Position numbers and translations under genes: made by a program. This document shows, one piece after another, positions 21,944-32,406 of a DNA stretch of 64,000 bases (position 1 is its first letter; each line of letters opens with the position of its first letter). The DNA lies in NCBI GenBank assembly GCA_023078555.1, contig CM041199.1, forward strand, positions 7,631,315 to 7,695,314. Reading direction: 5' to 3'. Below the pieces are notes generated by a model. That model saw only the letters and a list, made by a program, of their open reading frames with translations, searched no databases and was not told the DNA's origin. Source of the stretch: Ulva prolifera. Lineage: Eukaryota; Chlorophyta; Ulvophyceae; Ulvales; Ulvaceae.

Positions 21944-23248
21944 GCCTCCGAGGCGCCACATGCATGCGGCGCGGTCCGGCTGCCGAGTGGCCTGCCGGTG
22001 CGGATCATGCATGGCCGGCTGCATATCTGCGGCCGGACGCTCCGGGCTGCGACGGTTCAGCTTGGGCGAGGGGTGGTGAGCAGGCCCCAGGAGTGGGTGC
22101 CTGAGTGGACCGCACCTTGTCGAGGCACCTGGGGCGTGGTGTGCAATTCGCCTAGATCATGGTGGCGGAGGGCCGCCGTCGGCGGTCTGGTGGCCCCCGG
22201 GCTGGCGACGGGGAGCAACCATGGATGGCACGGACTGGCGTGGGTGGGGAGGCGCTTGCAGCTGCACGCTATGTTGTGCAATGTACTGTGAGTGCAGCAG
22301 GAGGGTATGTGCGTGCATGCTCAGATTGGTGCACCTGATGCGATGCCTTCACTCCGGCAGGGCCTCGATGGGCACTATGTGTCAGGTCTTGCGAGATGTC
22401 GTCTTTGCTACAGCCACATGTGCAGCCTTGCATCAATACAACAGCGGGCCGATGGTGGTGTGCATGTAGTTTTTTTTTTGTTTATGGTGCGTATGGCTTT
22501 GAATAGCGGTATCTATCTTGGTGTCGGACCGAGGGCAGGGATTCAGCCGCTGACACCTACTTGGCGCATGCCAGAGTCCATTGCATGTGCTGTGGGAGCG
22601 AAACGGACGAGCTGGCAGGCACTGCAGTGACGAGCAACACAGAACAAGTAGGCACTGTGGCTGTGGCGGGACAGATATAAACGGGCTCTAGGATGCACAG
22701 CAGTAGGCTGCCTGGGACGCCTCACGTGATTCACAGCTATGACAACATGCTTGTGGTACGTATGGTATACGCTGCGGACATCAAACTTTATATGCGACGT
22801 CTTGAGCATGTATGACGTGTGTGCATGCCCTCCCAGGCAGATGGCATACAGCATCTGTAAAACAGCTACAATGTCTCAGTGCGGGTGGTTCAAGTGCTGT
22901 CCACCTGTGAAAATACTGAAATTTGCGAGGTGTTTGCCCTGACGTTCCATCTTTGTATGTTGCATGTGCGATGCTGGGCTGGTGGTGCCGGCTCGTCATT
23001 GTGGCGCTGGCTATGTACCAAACATCGCAGTTCTTCAAACAACAAAACCGCTCAAGTACAAGTTCTGGTCTACCAGCTGGTGTTTAGCTGATTATGCCAT
23101 CTCCGGGTAGGTTATCTGCTCATAACATTATTCATGTTGCACTGTCACTGATGCAACTGCAGAACAGCTGGAAACAGCCAACACTACACAGCACAAATTC
23201 GCCATGTGCGTATGGTGCACTGGCGAGCAGCGTCTGCTGCCTGGTCGC
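21944..23248. other. intergenic, nothing recognised
   Basis: 3' flanks of two convergent genes (SCAMP and the minus-strand gene ending at 23249). A short poly-T run is at about 22470-22480. No supported gene. Confidence 0.4.
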
Positions 23249-26200
23249 TCAGTCCAGGTCCAAAACCAACATTTCAGCGTCATTCAGGCCTCCAGTGACT
23301 GCCGCTTGCGCCTGGTTTCCACCAAGCGCCATATGTTTGCCTGACCAAGCCATCTGCTGAGCAGCATGTCCACGTCCAGCAGCCCGATCGTCGAGCCCTT
23401 CCCCCAGTGGGTGCCCTACCAGCCGTCCTAGCCCGTTCCTTGCGCCACCGCCTCCCTCTTCCAACAGGCTTGCTGCCTGCGAAGGTACGTGTATCTCCAG
23501 CCAGTCAGAGGCGCCTTGGGCCCTGGCTGAGGCCTGCGCTGGCATAGACGAGGCGCCCTCCAAGGCACGTGCTGCCAGTGGGCCTGCGAAAGGGTGCGGC
23601 CGAAGCTGCTGCTGCTCTGGCTGAAGCTGCTGCTGTTGCGAGTCCTGCAGTTGGAGCTTGCGCTGCAGGTGGGAGACGATGGAGCGCACGACGAACGCCA
23701 CGGTCCCTGCACACTCACACACTGCTCTTGCTGAGACAAGGGGAAGTCCTGGCGTGCGAGCCGGGGCACGGCGTCTCGCCTTCCATAAGTACTGCCACAT
23801 GGAAGAATTCTGGAGCCGCAACGGGCATTGAGCAACGGCACGCTGGCTGGTGCATGGGTGTGGTGCCTCGCTCTCAGAGACACAGAAGCAGCTGTAGACG
23901 AGAAGCGATGTGGCGAGCAAGTTTTTCTTGTCTGCAATCTACTCTGTGCATGCGGTGATGATCAGCCAGCCATCGTGGCGCTGCCACTCTGACGCTCCCT
24001 GCCAGCCATGGCAGTCAAGCGTGGGGCCACGCCTCCGAGACCAAGGTTGCGCATGCTGAGATCTGCGCTGTCCATGAGTAGGGACCATGAGAGTGTAGCT
24101 GCCATTCTCAGAGCCTTGAGTACCAACAGTGTGCAGCATGGCTGCCTCCTGTACCAGTGATTAGGCCCTGGATGGAACGGTGTGATGCATGGACAGAGTC
24201 GGAGAGGCAGAATGCGTGGCTCCAGTGAGCCGACAGAGAGAAGGCGGCAGCGAGGATGGTGCCACAGCACATTGGCACCCCACACACGATGCCACACCAC
24301 ACTGGCACCCCACACACGATGCCACAAGCAAGGCCGGCAGACCTGTTGGTGTGCAGTTCCGGGCACCCTCGAGGCACTGCAGCACACGCTGGTGCAGCCT
24401 CTGCGAGCGCAGGTGGGGTGCCGTCAGCAAGGTGTGCCTGTGGCGCCACGCTAGAACTGCCAGGCCCCTCACGGCCACTGCTCTGCAGGCCGGCTCGACC
24501 CCGGGGCGTGGCATCGCCGTGGCAGATATGACATTGAAGCAGAGCTCGGGAACTGCATGACAAGGATCAGCTTGCACGCCATGCTGGGCACTGCGGGCGT
24601 TTGGCCCATTCAGCAACAACAAGTACCGGCTTCGTAGTGACTAAAAAAAGGTATGTGTGGATGAGATGATCGGCCATCGCCCGAGAAACAGCAGCGTATC
24701 ACATTTCACATACAAGGACAGAAATTGCTCGCTGGACGCAACAGCCAATGGGCAGATGAAGAAGTATGAAGCATGCGTATGCACGTGTTGACAGCGTCTC
24801 ACGCATGCATGTAAGAGCTCACCGACATTGACAAAACAGAGACACTGTGCACATGTGACCACAGGGGCAAACAAGTGCAAATGGAGCAACTGCAGAGTCG
24901 GACAATCTGCCGGACACACGACGTTGGACGGACCCACTGAATCGACTGTCAGAAAGGAAGAAGTGCTGCAAAAATGCTGCAAATTAAATCATGATGCATC
25001 CATGGCACAGCACGCAGCCACCGCAAATCATGCAGTAACAGATAGCACCTTGGGTTGCTAATGGCATATCTGCCAGGCCCATGAAATGAGTGTTGAACGC
25101 ATCCATGATCCCACCGAGCAGCATAGCTACCAGCCGATCACACTCCATAGCAGGGCAGCCCCTGAATGTCAACTTTGGGTGCCGGGTGGAAGGATGCCCG
25201 TGGAAACTGTTACTTGCAGCTGGTGAGATGGCCAGAAACTCCTGCGTGATGAAAGTGCAACACACTGGCAACAACTCCAGGCAGGCTGCAAGTGATATGA
25301 CCATGGCTGTTGATGCAAGCTGAGCTGCTGACGACAACGCCGCCATCGAAGGGAGATGCTGGACTGCACTTGTGGTCTGGCAGGCCTTCACCGGGCCTCC
25401 GAGTTTGAAGGGGGGACGCTGCTGAGGCTCCGATGTGCGAGCCCGGCACAGATAGCATGGTGACAAGGGAGTGAAGACAGATCCACACAGAAATAGCAGC
25501 CGTGACTTGTCTGTGGATGGATACAGTGCTGATGGCGAATCAGGACGGCCGAGGAGGTACAGGAGGCAGTGTTGGTGAGCGGCTTGGTTGCAACACTGTA
25601 GGGACTGGTGCATGGCATGGACGACCTGACATGCATGTCCCACCTGCAAGAGCAGCAACGGTGGTTTGAGCTGGCTGCATTGTGGCGTTGAGATGGTGGA
25701 AGGACTCAGGACAATAATGGCTTACACGCAGGCTGGAGGTGGCACCTGGTGACAGCAGCACGGAAAGCGCGCAGGTGCTCCATGCTTTTGAACATGTAGA
25801 TGCTCCACAACTGTGTTTGTAGCCTGGAGCCCTATCAGTACGTCTATGGGGTGCAGGCCGCGACTGCTTTGCTGCAGTGCAGCAACGCAGTGGGTGCAAT
25901 CCCAGGTGGAGTCTCCAGCATCCAAGGACTGCAATGACCTGCGTCAGGCATGCATACCCGTTTAAGGCTGTAACATCACGGGGGAGGGGGGCACTTCGTT
26001 TGCATGACTGCATGCAGTCGACGCTTGCATTGCCATGCTGTCTGCAATCCTGCGGGGCCTCACCGCCGGACCAGAAGTGTAATGATCTCGGAATTTCTTG
26101 CATGTGATAGAAAGTTCGCTATTGCATAGACAATCAAGTCCGCGCGCTGTGAGAGCATGAAAGATGCTATGGCATTGCCGCGAAGAAGCCGCTCCACAAC

Positions 26201-26320
26201 CTGTTCGAGCCTGACACAGGCTCCGTCAGGCTCACGGCCACCGTCCTGTGCAGAATAAGTTGATAATAAGGAATGGTACCTGACTATGAGATCCCATTTT
26301 TGCGCTGCTGTGGCTGACAT
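23249..26320 (-). CDS. hypothetical Cys-rich multi-exon protein
   Basis: Four consecutive exons agree in phase: 26320-26064 (ATG at 26320), 25938-25746, 25643-25049 and 24945-24827. Donors are GTGAGG, GTGCCA, GTGCTA, GTCGGT; acceptors GACGCAG, CTTGCAG and CTGACAG. A likely last exon is 23706-23249, acceptor GTGCAG, with a Gln-rich region (QDSQQQQLQPEQQQLRP) and an acidic end; exons between 24827 and 23706 are not settled. The N-terminal part is helical and amphipathic (RLEQVVERLLRGNAIASF; ADLIVYAIANFLSHARNS). The middle has many Cys and His residues (CTHCVAALQQ; HACQVVHAMHQSLQCC; CLLYLLGRP). This could be an armadillo-like helical repeat protein, but I do not recognise the family. The first four exons are better supported than the rest. 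Confidence 0.5.
24273..24328. repeat. short direct repeat, period about 30 nt
   Basis: TGGCACCCCACACACGATGC occurs twice in tandem, each followed by CACA. It lies inside the unresolved part of the minus-strand gene. Confidence 0.7.
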
Positions 26321-27757
26321 CTCGGGGCGCGTGCGTCGCTAGGTCGCACGGCAAGCAAGTTGTGGGATCACGGCTAGCTGCGTACTGGAACACGCTTGCA
26401 ATATGCGTGCTAGCGTTAAAGGGGCCTTTGTTCACGATTTTCGTCAACTGGAAGTGCGACGTAAACCGGTGGCCACACGTGAACCAGGCTCACTTGAAAT
26501 ACCAGCGCTGTGACTAACGCGCTGGGACTCCATGGAACGTCAGATCAGCAGATCCCCGTGAAGGGAAAGGGAGACATAACAACACCAACCATGTCACTAC
26601 ATGTGAAGCTGTTGGAGGCACTGACAACAGCGATTGTGGTCACGGCACACCTGGTGGATTAGTTGCGGCCTTTGCAGTGAGCTACACTGAAGCGGTAGAG
26701 GGTGTTCTTCGAGTGGTACATTGGCTTGCGGATGCTGTGATACCTGTACGGAACAAAGCGTTTGGGGCTGTTAGAGTTCTCTTGAGCAGATTGCAGCTGA
26801 GGACGCAGCATGCCCCAGCGATGTCAGTCCGAATCACCAAGCGCAGTTCCAGACTGGTTGACGAACGCACACTCTACCAGGCTGCCATGATCAACAATTC
26901 ATTGCTTTAGCAAGGGCTTCGTGATGGGCATCCCATGCTTGGCACTGCCGTATCACATTGTACGAGACATGAGCATCAAAGCCTGCCATCGTGATGGCTG
27001 TTATGTGTATGCAAGAGATCCTAACGCAGAGCTCGAAACAAAGCCTGGTTACAGAGTAGAAATGGAAACAAGCTCTGCACAGAGCTTGAGCAATTGCTGC
27101 ACTACACCCTCTCACAGCCCCGACCGCACAGCCGTGCATGTCTGACGTAACGTCCTCACACTACTACATAGCATCTCAACCTCCTGCATACATCGACACA
27201 AACAGCGGCGAGTTGGATGCCATGCTCAAGAATAAATATATGTCTGGCATTACTCGGGTCAGCACGTCATGGCACTGCAGCGCATAATGCTGATGCCAAC
27301 ACGTGCCTGAATCCCGGCAAGCCAAGACCACCAATACTTGTACTGAGCCTCTGAAACCACATGTGCCACACATCTGTGGTGTCAGAGTTGTTGCGTCCCC
27401 TTCCCAGCCTGCCCGCACATGCTACTTGCACAGCATGTCATCACGACTGCTCTCCTCACTTGAGAGCACTTACGGGCAGCGAATCTCCATCGAACAGCCA
27501 GACATGAGATCTTCAGGCCAGTGTACAGACCACACAACCTGCGTTCCGCTGCACATGGCAAGCACAGGCAGAGGGCACTACTAGGGCTTTTTCTGAGCGC
27601 GTATGGACACCAGTCAAGCCATACGCCTCTGTCATGAGGCTAGAACGATCACATCGTCCAGCACTGATGTCTGCAAAGGCCGGTGAAGTCTCCGGCACCT
27701 GCGCAAGTGAGTCTGAGCCCGCGTAGCCCGCATGCCTTGAGCCCCCGTGTTGCCTCG
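26321..27757. other. intergenic, nothing firmly recognised
   Basis: A plus-strand frame at 26677-26910 (LRVVHWLADAVIPVRNKAFG) looks mildly protein-like but has no splice partner or start. The rest holds only short frames. Confidence 0.3.
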
Positions 27758-28180
27758 CTATGGCAAATTCAAAGCAGAAAGGAGTTTGACAAGATCTTTT
27801 AGGACGTATGGTTTGCACAGATGTCCTCTAGCCTGCACATCTGCGGCGAGCGCTGCTGCTTCAGACCTCGACATGCCGGTGCACAGAACGAAGACGAGTT
27901 CTTCAGAATAAGTCTCACGCATCCAGGCGATCACATCACTCCCTGTGCAATTCGCTAGCTGATTGTCCATTATCACCACGTCTGGGAGGTGTGGCTCCTC
28001 CCCCATCAAATCCTCGACATCCTCTCGATCGTCCGCCAGCAAAACCCGATACTCAGGCTTCGACGCCAGCATAGCAGCGAGAACAGTTTGGTTGATGCTG
28101 TCATCGTCTACGTACAGCAGTAGACATGTGCCGGGATTCACTTGGGCATTGAATCGCCGCGGCGGAGCAGAGTATGCCAT
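27758..28180 (-). CDS. single-domain response regulator (receiver, CheY-like)
   Basis: Intronless frame of 140 residues from the ATG at 28180. Almost the whole protein is a receiver domain: acidic pocket VDDDS (residues 24-28), phospho-acceptor Asp72 in VIMDNQL, switch Thr101 in LCTGMS, and the invariant Lys123 in CKPY. The order and spacing are those of two-component receivers, with the ends of the domain near residues 20 and 137. Such a protein would take phosphate from a hybrid histidine kinase or His-phosphotransfer protein. There is no output domain. An in-frame upstream start (eight codons earlier) is a non-ATG codon and was not used. It could also be the last exon of a hybrid kinase, but no kinase sequence is seen upstream on this strand. 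Confidence 0.85.
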   Translation of the reverse strand: MAYSAPPRRFNAQVNPGTCLLLYVDDDSINQTVLAAMLASKPEYRVLLADDREDVEDLMGEEPHLPDVVIMDNQLANCTGSDVIAWMRETYSEELVFVLCTGMSRSEAAALAADVQARGHLCKPYVLKDLVKLLSALNLP

Positions 28181-28309
28181 TTCGCACAGAGCATAGCAAT
28201 ACAAATTAAGAAGGCTTCAACAGACTCAGCTGAACGTAGCTGTTTCGGGTGGCGTGACACTTGATCGGTTTGATGCCCACGCGTCGCGTTTCCCACTCGC
28301 CGCCGCTCC

Positions 28310-28365
28310 CTTGGAAGTCTGTGGCCATGTGTCATGCAAAATCTTGGAAGTCTGTGGCCATGTGT
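28310..28365. repeat. direct repeat, 23 nt twice, period 33
   Basis: CTTGGAAGTCTGTGGCCATG and its next three bases occur at 28310-28332 and 28343-28365, about 130 nt upstream of the receiver gene's start, so they could lie in its promoter. Confidence 0.85.
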
Positions 28366-28550
28366 AATGAAACATCTGAATCCCGAGCACCAGCAAGACA
28401 GCAATATGCTGAAACTGATTCCGATTTCAATGATCCGGTGTGGTCAGCCCGGAGAAAGCTCCTTGTCAGATGAGGCCCATGAGTAAGTGCTTGTTGCGTG
28501 TGTGTTTGTTGGCTCATCGAAGCATCTGTACCAGGTGCAACTGCAGCAGA

Positions 28551-28564
28551 TACTAGTACTGTGT
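28551..28564 (+). repeat. left target-site duplication
   Basis: TACTAGTACTGTGT, repeated exactly at 29225-29238, on either side of the repeat element. Confidence 0.75.
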
Positions 28565-29224
28565 TACAAGGACAAACGCAGCAAGGCGGGCAGCACCGCG
28601 ACAGAAGCAAACAGACGAAGCAAACACACAGACACGCACGCACGCGACACCCACCACGCCCAGGAGACCCACCACCGGCGCATCAAAAGACACAGATCCG
28701 CAGACCGCCAAGCACACACCCACACACCCACACACCCACAAACCCGAACCCACACACGCACGCACAGACCCCACGGCCGACACACAACATCACAACCACC
28801 CACACCACAACGCCCGCCGCCGTACGACAGGGCCAAACCCAACACACTGCTGCCTGAGGCCGCCCATCATGGCCGCCCGATTGCCGGGGGCCGCCCTAGC
28901 CCCCAGACCCACCCCCACCTCACCTAGCCACAGCACACCACGCCAGCCCGGCACACCGCCGCGCAGCCTCGCCGGCCCACGCCGCACCGCACCCAAGACA
29001 ATGCATCGCCCAAGCCGTCTCCGCAGTCCTTGCACATGCCAACGAAGGCACCCCGCACACCCATTGGACCCGGCCTAGCCGGTGTCAGAGGCCACAGGTC
29101 GGTGGCGTCAAGCGGACGGGGCGCCCGAGGGGCACCCCACCGCTCAGGCCGGATGGCCTGTAAGCGGCGAGAGGTCATCAGACGGGACTGTGAGTCCCGC
29201 CAAAACTGCCTTGCCCGCGAGACT
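28565..29224 (-). mobile_element. non-LTR-retroelement-like insertion, about 660 bp, non-coding
   Basis: Flanked by the 14-bp direct repeat TACTAGTACTGTGT. Read on the minus strand it starts near the hairpin GGGACTCACAGTCCCG, passes a G-rich middle and a TG-rich stretch (CACACACCCA-type microsatellite on the plus strand, 28700-28765), and ends CGGTGCTGCCCGCCTTGC, then TTTGTCCTTGTA. The same 3' end recurs at 11057-11232, 11388-11429, 12175-12239 and elsewhere, and the body recurs at 5150-5625. The long target duplication, common 3' end and variable 5' extent fit a LINE-driven or SINE element. No reverse transcriptase is encoded here. Confidence 0.65.
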
Positions 29225-29238
29225 TACTAGTACTGTGT
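29225..29238 (+). repeat. right target-site duplication
   Basis: TACTAGTACTGTGT, identical to 28551-28564. Confidence 0.75.
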
Positions 29239-32200
29239 GGCCTTTGGTGGTGTTACGCTGGAACCGATTTGGACCATTCACCACAGAGCAGAGGTCTGTC
29301 ATTTTGACCTCAGGCTGTAGCACCCCGTTCGGCTTCTAGGGCTATCTTTGCATTCAGATTGCAGTGTCTCCAAAGTCGCATTCACAAAGGTGCATTCACG
29401 AAGGTGCATCTGCATGCCACACATCCGCCTCCTCTGCCGTCTACTCTTCATTACTTCACGGCAGGCGTGTGATAGATGCTGCATATGCGGTCTTGCGATA
29501 CTTGGCCATGCAAAATATTGGGCGGGGCCTGTTTGATTGGATTGCTCGACATATGCATATGCGCACATGGCGACGTGCACGATGTTTGCGGTGCAGCTGT
29601 ACCTGATCATGAGCTCTGCTGAGGAGGCTTCGTGTTTGCCCACGGGCGCAGTGTCACCGTTCGTGGGCCCGTTCGTGGGCCCGTTCGACGATTTCGACTA
29701 GTATCTCGAGATACATGGTGCGCCTGGTGAACCACTGAGCGCGACTTGTACAAGCTCCTTTCGCCGCAGATCCACGCACCTGAGGCATGCGCACCTCGAC
29801 GGGGACATATCTCATATGGAGATAGGTCATCCGATAGCTGCGTGTGGGCTACACAGCCTCGTCCGGTGGATGCTTCGGCTGTCTACTCGGGCCAGTCGTA
29901 AGTGTATGTGACCGCGGTGCAGGACGTGAGACACCTATATATTTCGAGATAAGCGCTGCGATCGCGGACTATCTTGCAAGCCACGCCGGCAGCACGCGAT
30001 GCCGCTGTCGAGAGCCATGGTTACCAGTGGACAGAATGACATCAGTTGTTGGTGAACAGAATGTTATCAGTTGTTGCTTCACTCGAGCCTGTTCTGACAT
30101 GTTGCATCCGGTGTGCACTGCATCAGATCTAGACCGAGCATCCGCGGCAGCAGTAGCGCATTGCACACGGTGCACCTCCACTCTGTGGTCGCCTAGTCGG
30201 TCCTTGGCATACGTTTCCCGCGCGGCTTTGAGACCATGCGCCTGCCACCAATCTATCGCGCAGCAGGCATATCTCTATAGATACTTGTCACAGGTAGGAA
30301 TTAGCTGGCACATGTACTGTGAGCAGAGAACGAGCGACGTCAACGACGACAATACCTGAGATATGGCCAATGCATTGCAATGGCAGAAGTTTAGCTCTTG
30401 TGAATTTCATGACGGAAGCCAGCTTGCCACGACGACGTGTGGCTGGCCTTTGCTTGCTTGAGGCGTGCTTATCAACAGTCTCGGGGGAGGTGCGCCGAGC
30501 AAGTTGATGGCCTACTGTCTGGAATCGAAGACAATACGATCAGAGGCCTGCTTCATAGCACATGGCCCAGCGCAAATGCAACTGGCCAGCTTCGCGGGGG
30601 TCATCACACCTCCGCCATTTGCACTCCACCGCCCCGACAAGGCCTGGCAGAGGCACAACCACAGTCTCCCGAGGGGGCTGTGCAATGTAGTCTGTGTGCG
30701 ATTGAGCTGAACCAGTTTGCAGCCTGGGCCCAGTCCCGGAGTCTTCTGGCGTGAATGTTCTCTAGCAGTTCTGCCACGGATACAAGCGCACAGTGCTGCT
30801 GCAACAGTTCTGCTGTCAATTTTTCTGTCTTGCACTAGCTCATGTCCTTCGTCCTTGCACTGATTTGAGAGTGAGGGGCACAGTATGTCCACAGATGCAT
30901 GATGTGAACTCGCTTACAGCATGCGATTGTGCAACACGCGTCTGATGACATCTGTAAAAAACAATTCACCCACAGTCTACAACTGGAAACTACACGGATC
31001 AGCACGGCCAGTCACTAAGCACCCTGTTGGTGTGTCAGCTATTTCCACGCCACATTGCAGAGCATTCATGCATTTGTTACACAGGCCACCTGCTCTACTC
31101 ACATGCTTCCTAGTCAGCCTGTCGGCGCTGCATGCACTCCTCACCACTCAGAGGCCTCGTGCAAAGCGCATGCATGAAGCAGCACTGGCAACTGCTTTGA
31201 GGTCGGCGTGGCGACAGCCCGGGGCCATGAACACCTGCTCGTCACAAGGACACGGGCGCCGAGGCGAGCAGCACTGTGAGCACACACAGCGGGCAGCGTA
31301 ACACCATGTCCACCTACCCAGCGCAACGCACCGACGCCACAGCCAGCGCAAGCAGAAACCGATGCGCCCCGACCGACGCAAACAGACACCAACACCGAAT
31401 GCCCGTATGAAACACGCACGGAACACGTGCCAGTGGTTGGTGCGCAACATCATATGGTGTGGGGTGGCGGGGGGCAGGGCAGGGGGGCGCATGGACCGGC
31501 GGCATGACACCAGTCATGCAGAATGGGGTGCATCCCATGCACTGACGGCTCGGCCGCGGCTGCAGCGCCGCTCATGCATTCGCACCCCCGCGGATGCATC
31601 ATGCCCGGCTCGCAGCACCATGGTGCGATGCACAGTCCTGCTGAGCATGCATGCGCGCAGCCAGGCTTGCTCGCCGCTCACGTCGTGGGGAAGGGGGGGG
31701 GGGGGATCCACGTCTGCAGGTGCCAGCCCGGCGCGGGTATGCGCAGCGCACAGCGCCGGGAGCGCAGCGGGGGTGTGGGTGATGGCAGCGCGTCACCCAT
31801 GCACGCGGCTGAACTGCACCCGCCCCCTCACCAGCGCATCGCTGTCAGTCATCTCCAGGCACTTGCGCTCCCTGCACATGCGGGCGCACACAACTCACGC
31901 TTACAAACGGCCAGAGTCGCAGAGTGTGGGTAGGCGACACCCGAGTGCTGCAGCAGTGGAGCATTGGCGAGACGGCCCGCAGCCCACCGGCCGCGAGAGG
32001 AGTCCGCCGCTGCACAAGTGCGCACGTATGCATGCTGTGTGCACACCGCCACCTGTGGCAAGCAACCACTCAACTCGATTCAAAGCAAAACTAACTTGCC
32101 ACAGCACTGAACCAATGACAATGTCCGGATCAAGAAAAAGCCCCCGCTGCAGCAATTTTCATGGTGGACATTCGGATCACTGCTTTTTGTTGCGATACCT

Positions 32201-32406
32201 GCTCGTAGGATTGTGTGCTCCGCCATGCAAACACCCACGACCTCGTAGCTTCCGCCGCCCGTGCACCGGGGCAGTGGTTCAAATCACTTGGTCTGGGGGT
32301 CACCATCGTCAGGACTCGTCTGCGGAGTGCAGGCAACGCCCGAAGCGCTCACGTGCCAGGGGACACTGTCACTGGCATGCATTGGACGCAATCGCTCGTG
32401 AGGAAA
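29239..32406. other. long intergenic stretch, no supported gene
   Basis: Many GC-driven open frames overlap on both strands, notably around 31362-32414, without motifs or splice chains. It contains a short fragment of the dispersed repeat (31241-31276), a G run at 31697-31708, and at about 29648-29690 a triple repeat of CCCGTTCG/TTCGTGGG type. The 3' UTR of UQCC1 should lie near the right end. Confidence 0.3.
31241..31276 (-). repeat. dispersed repeat 3'-end fragment
   Basis: On the minus strand it reads CAGTGCTGCTCGCCTCGG then CGCCCGTGTCCTTGTGAC, matching the family 3' end with one change in the terminal TTGTAA. Confidence 0.45.

Noticed and set aside
21476..22024. 182-codon minus-strand frame rich in Asp/Glu/Arg/Val
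   Set aside because: Antisense shadow of the last SCAMP exon.
26061..26320. 34-nt intron (donor GTACCA, acceptor CTGCACAG) inside the first exon of the minus-strand gene
   Set aside because: Too short for a spliceosomal intron here, and its removal shifts the frame into an early stop.
28487..28927. His/Thr/Arg/Pro-rich open frame
   Set aside because: Translation of the CA-rich microsatellite part of the repeat element, not a protein.
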